Origin: CAINDR01 sp964495615
GTDB taxonomy: Bacteria > Patescibacteriota > Patescibacteriia > Patescibacteriales > UBA12465
NCBI GenBank assembly: GCA_964495615.1
Contig: CAZBVX010000012.1
Location: forward strand, 1-20,246
Direction of reading: 5' to 3'
Length of the DNA: 20,246 bases
Below the pieces are notes generated by a model. That model had not been told where the DNA came from. It did not search any database and saw only the letters and a list, made by a program, of their open reading frames with translations. Below are positions 15,182-20,246 of the stretch, piece by piece. The first letter of the stretch is position 1; each line of letters starts with the position of its first letter. Position numbers and translations under genes: made by a program.

Positions 15182-16573
15182 ATGGAACCAGAAAATGGAC
15201 AACCAAAAAATATCAAACTAAAAAAGGCCTCAGTCGACATTTTGTTGAGTGCGGTCAAATTTTTGTTATTTTTAAAAAAGGCGATTGGTCTAATTTTAAA
15301 CCTATTAATCAAATTCATCTCCTGGACTCTTCGTTTCACTTTGAAGCGTCCGTTAATTAAGATTTATTATTGGATTTTTCGTTTTCGAAAAGAAGGCTTG
15401 ATTGAAAACTCAGTCTTTGACATTGTTCGTAAAAAAATTCCTCATTTTTTAATTGCCTTATTGGTAATTATCAGTTTTATTATTAACTTTGGACAACCAA
15501 GCAAGATTTCCGCAGTTACTGAAAATATGGCCAAAACCACAGTAGCTCAATTGGTGTCTGGAGAATTCAGTAGTCTTGAACAAGACGAAATGATTGAAGA
15601 AACTCTTAACCCCTCCAGCATCCATGATTATGTCAATGAAAAATACACAAACAACTTGGGAGTTTTGAATAACGATTCGGCAGTTATTGAAGAAACAACA
15701 TCAGAAGACGAAGAACAGTTTGTGATCGAAAAAAATGGAGATTTTATTAGCAAACCTCATATTTGGGAAAATGAAAATAATAATTCTTCTAATCAAGCAC
15801 CGAAAAGAAATAGTATTGTCTACCACACCGTCAAAAGCGGAGAAACAATCAGTAGTATCGCTAATGCTTTCGGCTTGAATGTTAACACTATTCTTTGGGC
15901 AAACAATCTCAGTGAAAGAAGTTTAATTCGTCCAGGAGACAAGTTAACCATCTTGCCTCAAAATGGTGTTATCTATACAGTAGTTAAAGGTGATACGGTT
16001 GGAAAAATTGCTAGAAAATATGGGATTGGTGAAAGCCTTTTAATTTCTGAAAACAACTTAGGAAATAGTATTGCTATCGGCCAAAAAATTATTATTCCTG
16101 GCGGCCGTTTAATTACTAGCACTAGCGTTGCTGCCAACACCACAAAAACAAACAACTATACTGGCATCTCCGTAATTAAAGATCTAGTTAAAGCGCCAGC
16201 CGCCAAAGCTTCTGACAACAACATGCTTTGGCCAACAGTCGGTCATCGCATTACTCAATATTATTCTTGGCGCCATACCGGCTTGGATATCGCAAATAAG
16301 GTTGGTACTCCTCTTTATGCTTCTGCCGCCGGAAAAGTTGAATTTGCGGGTTGGAGTAATGGCTATGGATATAATGTCCTCATCAATCATGGCGGTGGCA
16401 AAAAAACTCGCTATGCTCACGCCTCAAAATTATTTGTGAAGGTTGGACAATCTGTTGATCGCGGTGAAAATATTGCTGCGATGGGATCTACTGGCTGGTC
16501 AACTGGTCCCCATATTCACTTCGAGGTGATTGTTAATGGTGTAAAATATAATCCACTAAACTACGTTAAATAA
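15182..16573 (+). CDS. Membrane-anchored LysM/M23 family metallopeptidase
   Basis: Predicted zinc endopeptidase that cuts peptidoglycan cross-links outside the cytoplasmic membrane. The 463 residues begin with ~85 basic and hydrophobic residues containing one or two possible helices (about 20-55), followed by a clear transmembrane segment at about 86-104. A low-complexity acidic region (about 105-205) leads to two LysM repeats (about 213-258 and 264-306, each starting Y-x-V-x-x-G-x-T/D), which bind glycan strands. The M23 domain (about 352-460) keeps the zinc site: H365 and D369 in H-T-G-L-D, H413 in Y-A-H, and H444 and H446 in G-P-H-I-H-F-E. It is probably a cell-division or wall-remodelling hydrolase. 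The next gene starts 4 nt after its stop. Confidence 0.95.
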   Translation: MEPENGQPKNIKLKKASVDILLSAVKFLLFLKKAIGLILNLLIKFISWTLRFTLKRPLIKIYYWIFRFRKEGLIENSVFDIVRKKIPHFLIALLVIISFIINFGQPSKISAVTENMAKTTVAQLVSGEFSSLEQDEMIEETLNPSSIHDYVNEKYTNNLGVLNNDSAVIEETTSEDEEQFVIEKNGDFISKPHIWENENNNSSNQAPKRNSIVYHTVKSGETISSIANAFGLNVNTILWANNLSERSLIRPGDKLTILPQNGVIYTVVKGDTVGKIARKYGIGESLLISENNLGNSIAIGQKIIIPGGRLITSTSVAANTTKTNNYTGISVIKDLVKAPAAKASDNNMLWPTVGHRITQYYSWRHTGLDIANKVGTPLYASAAGKVEFAGWSNGYGYNVLINHGGGKKTRYAHASKLFVKVGQSVDRGENIAAMGSTGWSTGPHIHFEVIVNGVKYNPLNYVK

Positions 16574-16577
16574 AATT

Positions 16578-16829
16578 ATGAAATTTATTCTAGGTATTTT
16601 ATTGATTTTTGGCGGCGTAATGATGGTAATCAAAACTGAATGGCTATTAGAGAATTTCGGCCGCATTAGCTGGTTCGAAGAAAAACTAGGAGGTGAGGGT
16701 GGTTCTCGTTTGGGCTACAAATTAGCTGGACTAGTTATTATTTTTGCTGGAATTCTTTTTATTACCGGCACTTCTGGAGACTTTGCTGGCTGGGCACTAA
16801 GCCCCTTGACCAATGTTATGCCAAAATAA
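16578..16829 (+). CDS. Small two-helix membrane protein of unknown function
   Basis: 83 residues with two hydrophobic helices (about 2-19 and 46-64) joined by a charged loop containing W-F-E-E-K-L-G-G-E-G-G-S-R. I recognise no family. It starts 4 nt after the M23 peptidase stop without its own Shine-Dalgarno or promoter, so it is almost certainly co-transcribed and perhaps acts with the peptidase at the membrane. No terminator separates it from the tRNA gene downstream. Confidence 0.75.
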   Translation: MKFILGILLIFGGVMMVIKTEWLLENFGRISWFEEKLGGEGGSRLGYKLAGLVIIFAGILFITGTSGDFAGWALSPLTNVMPK

Positions 16830-16839
16830 ATTAAGGGAC

Positions 16840-16868
16840 TAGACAAAAAATAAATTTAATAATAAAAT
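16840..16868 (+). promoter_or_regulatory. Promoter of tRNA-Ala
   Basis: -35 TAGACA (16840-16845, 5 of 6), exact 17-nt spacer and -10 TAAAAT (16863-16868, 5 of 6). Transcription would start near 16875, about 12 nt before the mature tRNA 5' end. Confidence 0.6.
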
Positions 16869-16886
16869 AAAGCGGTCAAGTTAATT

Positions 16887-16959
16887 GGGCCCTTAGCTCA
16901 TCTGGTAGAGCACCTGCTTTGCAAGCAGGGGGTGGCAGGTTCGAGTCCTGTAGGGTCCA
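16887..16959 (+). tRNA. tRNA-Ala (anticodon UGC)
   Basis: Full cloverleaf of 73 nt. Acceptor GGGCCCT pairs with AGGGTCC (one G-U). The D stem is GCTC/GAGC. The anticodon stem CCTGC/GCAGG encloses loop TTTGCAA with anticodon TGC at 16920-16922. Variable loop GGGTG; T stem GCAGG/CCTGT with loop TTCGAGT. The discriminator is A and the following bases are CAA, so the CCA end is not encoded and must be added. A terminator follows at once. Confidence 0.97.
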
Positions 16960-16960
16960 C

Positions 16961-16995
16961 AAACGAAAAATAGGCTAAATGCCTATTTTTTGTTT
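16961..16995 (+). terminator. Intrinsic terminator after tRNA-Ala
   Basis: AAAAATAGGC (16966-16975) and GCCTATTTTT (16981-16990) pair around a 5-nt loop, and the outer AAAC and GTTT extend the pairing. The 3' arm itself supplies the T-run. Confidence 0.85.
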
Positions 16996-17002
16996 GTTAA
17001 AA

Positions 17003-17120
17003 ACCAAGGACGAGAAAGCCGGACCCGTCTTGAGCGGGGAGGCCGGGCTAGGGTACTTGTTTTTTACCGAGCATAGCGAGAGTAAAAAACTTAGCAACCG
17101 GAGCCGAGTCACAAAATTAA
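17003..17120. other. GC-rich structured intergenic element (ncRNA or dispersed palindromic repeat)
   Basis: No gene fits here, and the base composition is far more GC-rich than the rest of the window. Three structures are visible. Hairpin A: AGCC-GG-CCCG (17017-17027) with CGGG-GG-CC-GGCT (17035-17049), with small bulges. Hairpin B: a perfect 9-bp stem GTTTTTTAC (17059-17067)/GTAAAAAAC (17082-17090), whose loop CGAGC-ATA-GCGAG can continue the helix through two adjacent G-A mismatches. Stem C: 17041-17050 with 17092-17105, ten pairs with two bulges, enclosing B and competing with A for the same bases. It is boxed in by the tRNA terminator and the terminator at 17121-17158. Both strands can fold, so strand is undecided. 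I found no convincing promoter of its own. Confidence 0.55.
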
Positions 17121-17158
17121 AAGCACCTCAGATGTAAATCTTTGGTGCTTATTTTTTT
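17121..17158 (+). terminator. Intrinsic terminator, possibly bidirectional, before the dGTPase gene end
   Basis: AAGCACC (17121-17127) pairs with GGTGCTT (17144-17150), and an inner AGAT/ATCT adds four pairs, followed on the plus strand by ATTTTTTT. On the minus strand the T-run after the stem is weaker (TTTAATTTT), but it would be the only terminator for the dGTPase gene, whose stop is at 17167. Confidence 0.8.
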
Positions 17159-17166
17159 AATAATTT

Positions 17167-18258
17167 TTAATAATTTTTTTTGAAATTTTCAAATTTCTTT
17201 GGATCTAAATCGGCATTAAAGATATCAACAAAGTGACCTTCTGGAAATTTTCTCAAAATTTCATAATACGACAAGGTTCTAAAATCAAATTTTTCATTTT
17301 CAGGATGTTTCCCTAGCCAATCATAAATTCGATTAATTTCTTTGTTGGTCATCAAGGCAATTGGCAATAAATAATTCTGATCAAACAGGGGCGCCTCGCT
17401 TTGCATAAAGAAACAGACTTCATTCATTTTCTTGGTTGAGGAACTACGATCTATTTTTCGATAGAAATTTTCATAAGACCAGCTGCGCAAATTTTTGAAT
17501 TTTGTTGCCGTCTCACTTTTACCGAAAGATAAAGTTTTTTCCTCACAACTTTCAATCGCCAAGGCGAGAATTAAATTAGAAATTCTTTCTCTTTGATTTT
17601 TACCAAAGAAAAAAAATTCATCAGGCAAATCTTTTTGAGTTAAATAGCCACAATTTAGAGCATCGTTTAAGTCTGAAAAAACATAAGAAATTTTATCAGC
17701 TAACATTGCTACACCATATTCAAGTGGATATTTGCCTTTGATATCCAAATCATTATCATCACGAGAATGATAAAGGCCACCCTCTAAAGTTTCAAAAGAC
17801 AAGTTCATTCCCGCTCCTGAGCGCTCTACTTTTTGAGCAATCACAATACTCATAACTGAGTGCTTAAATTTTCGCCCAGAAATTAAAGAAATCACACTTT
17901 CTCCCAGATGTCCAAAAGGAGTATGACCAATATCATGAACTAATAATATTGATTCCACTAATGATTGATTCAGGCCAAGAATTTTGGCAATCATCAATCC
18001 GGTAGTAACCGCTTCGGAGGTGTGAATTAAGCGATTTCGAAGATGAATGTTGTCATATTCGTCAGAAAAAACCTGAGTTTTGTCGCCAATCCTGCGATAG
18101 GCCTTACTTTGAATAATTTTATTTTTATCTAAAAAATAAATATCATCCGATGAATTAAAAAAAGGATAGTCCCTATCTAGAGAAATTCTTCCCAGACTGT
18201 CTTTTTCTAAAAACGCCTGCTTGGATAAACAATTCCAAAATGATTGATAATTTTTCAT
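17167..18258 (-). CDS. dgt: dGTPase-family HD-domain triphosphohydrolase
   Basis: Family that cleaves dNTPs to deoxynucleosides and triphosphate, controlling dNTP pools. At 363 residues, it has the HD metal site H79 (in R-N-R-L-I-H-T), H108-D109 in V-H-D-I-G-H-T-P-F-G-H-L-G-E and D188 in A-D-K-I-S-Y-V. The early Y-R-R-I-G-D-K-T-Q-V-F (55-65) is also typical of dGTPase-like proteins. An in-frame ATG at 18294 would add 12 residues rich in Asn and Lys; I prefer the ATG at 18258, where the family-like M-K-N-Y-Q-S-F-W begins. Substrate preference within the family (dGTP or other dNTPs, or allosteric activation) cannot be read from sequence. Monocistronic and convergent with the tRNA. Confidence 0.88.
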   Translation of the reverse strand: MKNYQSFWNCLSKQAFLEKDSLGRISLDRDYPFFNSSDDIYFLDKNKIIQSKAYRRIGDKTQVFSDEYDNIHLRNRLIHTSEAVTTGLMIAKILGLNQSLVESILLVHDIGHTPFGHLGESVISLISGRKFKHSVMSIVIAQKVERSGAGMNLSFETLEGGLYHSRDDNDLDIKGKYPLEYGVAMLADKISYVFSDLNDALNCGYLTQKDLPDEFFFFGKNQRERISNLILALAIESCEEKTLSFGKSETATKFKNLRSWSYENFYRKIDRSSSTKKMNEVCFFMQSEAPLFDQNYLLPIALMTNKEINRIYDWLGKHPENEKFDFRTLSYYEILRKFPEGHFVDIFNADLDPKKFENFKKNY

Positions 18259-18312
18259 ATTTTTATTTTTTGTTGTTAAAAAACCATTAAACACCTTTTT
18301 AGTGTTCAGATT

Positions 18313-18341
18313 AGATTAAAATATTATCAAATTTTTGTCAA
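18313..18341 (-). promoter_or_regulatory. Possible promoter of the dGTPase gene
   Basis: On the minus strand a perfect -35 TTGACA (18336-18341), 17-nt spacer and a poor -10 TAATCT (18313-18318). The leader would be about 48 nt and contains a small hairpin (AACAC/GTGTT, about 18286-18303). Confidence 0.45.
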
Positions 18342-18406
18342 ACTAAATAATTATTTTTATTTATAATTTTAAATGGTAAACTAAAAGAAAGAATTAAAAT
18401 AAAAAT

Positions 18407-19090
18407 ATGAGAAAAAAGAAAATAAAAACAAAAAGCAAAGCAATTTTTCTAGTGGTGATTTTAATTATTGCTGTTTTGGCCTTTGCGGATTATCTTTGGC
18501 AAAAAGATTTAAAAAATACTGCCGACCAAAAAAATGAAATTATTACTAGCAGCAGCACTCCTTCAATATCAATACCAAAATCAAACCCCGCCTCCACTGA
18601 AATAATCACCGTTAGCACTACCACGCCAAAAAGCCAACCTTTATCTTTCAAGACTGACGCACCAAAAATTTCTGCCGTCCGAGAATTGGATGGTATATTC
18701 AATTACCAAGTGACCGAACTAAAAGCTCGCGCTGATAATTGCGGCACTTCTTATTCGGAGTCTCATTTTGAAAATTTGGTGGCCGAATTCAAACAATCAC
18801 CGAAAATTTTTTATACCTTCAAATATCGCGGTGCCAATGCCTCCAACAGCGATGAAAGTGTTTATTCAGTAACCATTTTGCCTAACAAAGCTGGTTACAA
18901 AAATATTGAAGAATTTAAAAAAGATTTTGAACTTTGTGGAGCTGGCGGGGTTGATAATCCATTTATGTTAAATAAAGATTGGCTTTTGTTTGTTAGCTCT
19001 TGCGGTAGTGGTTTTGATGATGGCTCTGGAAGAATCAACAGTTGTGAAGAAGCTAGAAAAATTATTGAGCCAAGCCTAAAATTAAAATAA
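18407..19090 (+). CDS. Membrane-anchored extracytoplasmic protein with four cysteines, unknown function
   Basis: 227 residues that I do not recognise. A lysine-rich N-terminus (2-11) and one hydrophobic helix (about 12-28) indicate a signal anchor or uncleaved signal peptide; no lipobox cysteine is seen. A Ser/Thr/Pro-rich linker (about 46-80) follows, then a compact domain (about 85-227) with exactly four cysteines (112, 177, 199, 213), enough for two disulfides outside the membrane. A TATAAT at 18362-18367 may be its -10, but no matching -35 is seen. It is upstream of and co-directional with polA, which appears to have its own promoter. Confidence 0.75.
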   Translation: MRKKKIKTKSKAIFLVVILIIAVLAFADYLWQKDLKNTADQKNEIITSSSTPSISIPKSNPASTEIITVSTTTPKSQPLSFKTDAPKISAVRELDGIFNYQVTELKARADNCGTSYSESHFENLVAEFKQSPKIFYTFKYRGANASNSDESVYSVTILPNKAGYKNIEEFKKDFELCGAGGVDNPFMLNKDWLLFVSSCGSGFDDGSGRINSCEEARKIIEPSLKLK

Positions 19091-19099
19091 TAATATTTG

Positions 19100-19108
19100 T
19101 GCTACAAT
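19100..19108 (+). promoter_or_regulatory. Extended -10 promoter of polA, placed for a leaderless mRNA
   Basis: TGC-TACAAT (-10 at 19103-19108, 5 of 6, with TGn extension) lies in the 24-nt gap before polA, exactly 6 nt from the ATG, the same spacing as in front of ftsK. No -35 is seen at 16-18 nt, which extended -10 promoters can do without. Confidence 0.55.
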
Positions 19109-19114
19109 CAAATT

Positions 19115-20246
19115 ATGGATAAAACACCAGAAATTTTAATTATTATCGACGGAAATGCTCTCATTCACCGCAGTTTTCATGCTCTGCCAACCACCATGAA
19201 AAGACAGGACGGAAAAACCACTAATGCCGTTTATGGCTTCACCTCTTTTCTTTTGAAAGCGATTCAAGAATTTAAACCTCGTTATGCCGTGGTTACTTTT
19301 GACGAAGCAGCACCAACCTTCCGACATGAAAATTATACTGAATACAAAGCTAACCGCGTCAAAGCACCGGATGAATTATATGAACAAATTCCTCTAACAA
19401 AAGAGGTTCTGAAAGCTTTTGAAATCCCAATCTTTTCCTGCCCCGGTTTTGAAGCGGATGATTTGATCGGCACTATTTGCCAAAAAGTAAAAAAAGAAAA
19501 AAATTTAGTAAGCTACATTATCACTGGCGATATGGATACTCTGCAGCTAGTGAATGAACAGGTGAAAGTTTACACCATGAGCCGCGGTTTAAATGATCCG
19601 GTTATTTATGATGCCGCGAAAATAAAAGAGCGTTATGGTTTGCTGCCGAATCAAGTAATTGACTACAAAGCTTTGCGCGGCGATCCGGGAGACAATATTC
19701 CGGGCGTCAAAGGAATTGGTGAAAAAACTGCAGTCGGTCTGTTGAATGACTACCAAAATTTAGAAAATATTTATCAAAACATCGACGAAGCGGAAAAAAC
19801 AAAAAAAATTACTCCTCGAATTGCTAACTTGCTTCGCGAACAAAAAGAAAGCGCTTTTTTCTCACAAGAGCTAGCAACCATCAACACAAATTCTCCTTTG
19901 GAATTTGATTTAGCAAAAGCAAAACTAACTTTTTCAAGAGAGAAAGCCGCTGAAATATTTTCCGTGATGGGTTTTCGCTCCCTGCTCAACCGCTTACCAA
20001 ACAACAAGGATGACGACCAAGTCCAGTCTCTAAAAATAAAAAAAGATACCGTCATTAAATGCCAAGAAATAAAAGATGAAAAAACTTTTAAAGAATTTCT
20101 TACCAGCATTTCCAAAGAAAAATCTTTTGCTTTTAGTTTGGACTTTGATGAAAATAAAAAAATTAACGGACTTTCTTTCGCTTGGAAAAACAACGAAGCT
20201 TATTATTTGCCACTGGAAAATTCTTCCCAAGGAGATTTGTTTGGCG
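19115..20246 (+). CDS. polA: DNA polymerase I (3' part beyond window)
   Basis: Repair and Okazaki-fragment polymerase; 377 codons are in the window. The N-terminal 5'-3' exonuclease (flap) domain fills about 1-290 and keeps its acidic metal ligands: I-I-D-G-N (10-14), T-F-D-E-A, F-E-A-D-D-L-I-G, T-G-D-M-D-T-L-Q and R-G-D-P-G-D-N-I-P-G-V-K-G-I-G. A linker follows, then the start of the 3'-5' exonuclease-like domain at about 335. There the first proofreading motif, normally D-x-E, reads D343-F-D345, which hints at a changed or lost proofreading site. The polymerase domain lies past the right edge. The ATG at 19115 is the first in frame and directly precedes the family N-terminus; there is no Shine-Dalgarno. 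Confidence 0.97.
   Translation, partial: MDKTPEILIIIDGNALIHRSFHALPTTMKRQDGKTTNAVYGFTSFLLKAIQEFKPRYAVVTFDEAAPTFRHENYTEYKANRVKAPDELYEQIPLTKEVLKAFEIPIFSCPGFEADDLIGTICQKVKKEKNLVSYIITGDMDTLQLVNEQVKVYTMSRGLNDPVIYDAAKIKERYGLLPNQVIDYKALRGDPGDNIPGVKGIGEKTAVGLLNDYQNLENIYQNIDEAEKTKKITPRIANLLREQKESAFFSQELATINTNSPLEFDLAKAKLTFSREKAAEIFSVMGFRSLLNRLPNNKDDDQVQSLKIKKDTVIKCQEIKDEKTFKEFLTSISKEKSFAFSLDFDENKKINGLSFAWKNNEAYYLPLENSSQGDLFG

Noticed and set aside
15070..15339. 89-codon ORF on the minus strand
   Set aside because: Overlaps the gpmA start and is antisense to the M23 peptidase N-terminus; the real gpmA promoter lies inside it.
16887..17120. Integrative element at the tRNA-Ala 3' end
   Set aside because: No integrase, and no repeat of the tRNA 3' end was found downstream.
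18259..18294. 12-residue extension of the dGTPase protein
   Set aside because: Low-complexity Asn/Lys residues without family similarity; the ATG at 18258 is the natural start.
1..20246. Recoded TGA (code 25 lineages)
   Set aside because: The Mur ligase gene ends cleanly at TGA and the other long genes contain no in-frame TGA needing readthrough.
1..20246. CRISPR array, insertion sequence or defence system
   Set aside because: No regularly spaced repeats, transposase, nuclease-helicase or toxin-antitoxin genes were seen.

Overview
The window is AT-rich, tightly packed bacterial DNA. It looks like a chromosome fragment from Candidatus Patescibacteria (CPR), probably a parcubacterial or gracilibacterial-type lineage that uses the standard code (TGA ends the Mur ligase gene). 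The main reasons are a Mur ligase with a shortened N-terminus, rpoB not preceded by ribosomal protein genes, single-copy core genes mixed with small surface-polysaccharide genes, and the near absence of Shine-Dalgarno sequences. This placement comes from protein style only; no phylogeny could be run.

Layout. 1-2921 (minus) is rpoB, cut by the left edge. It has a ~230-nt leader holding an intrinsic terminator and a very good sigma70-type promoter. 3211-7281 (minus) holds a MurE-like ligase and the DNA translocase ftsK, separated by a terminator. 7308-13252 (minus) is one tightly spaced gene string: yebC, ruvC, glgA, a GH57 glycoside hydrolase, an APH-fold kinase and a polysaccharide pyruvyl transferase. 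13253-13367 is a divergent promoter region with two overlapping promoters. 13368-14282 (plus) is a SIS-domain protein that converges on gpmA (14340-15077, minus) across a bidirectional terminator. 15182-16829 (plus) is a membrane-anchored LysM/M23 peptidase followed by a small two-helix membrane protein. Next come tRNA-Ala(UGC), its terminator, and a GC-rich, strongly structured intergenic element ending in a second terminator. 17167-18258 (minus) is a dGTPase-family HD hydrolase. 18407-19090 (plus) is an anchored protein with four cysteines. 19115-20246 (plus) is the 5' part of polA.

How the genes work together. Most are housekeeping: transcription (rpoB), chromosome segregation (ftsK), recombination (ruvC), replication and repair (polA), dNTP control (dgt), glycolysis (gpmA), and wall synthesis and trimming (murE-like, M23 peptidase). 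The accessory-looking part is the glgA-GH57-kinase-pyruvyl transferase string, which reads as an alpha-glucan or surface-polysaccharide module. No CRISPR array, insertion sequence, prophage or defence gene was seen.

The items most worth a second look are the GC-rich structured element at 17003-17120, the terminator and possible antiterminator in the rpoB leader, promoters placed so that ftsK and polA mRNAs would be leaderless, a GpmA whose second catalytic histidine is serine, and the polysaccharide cassette.
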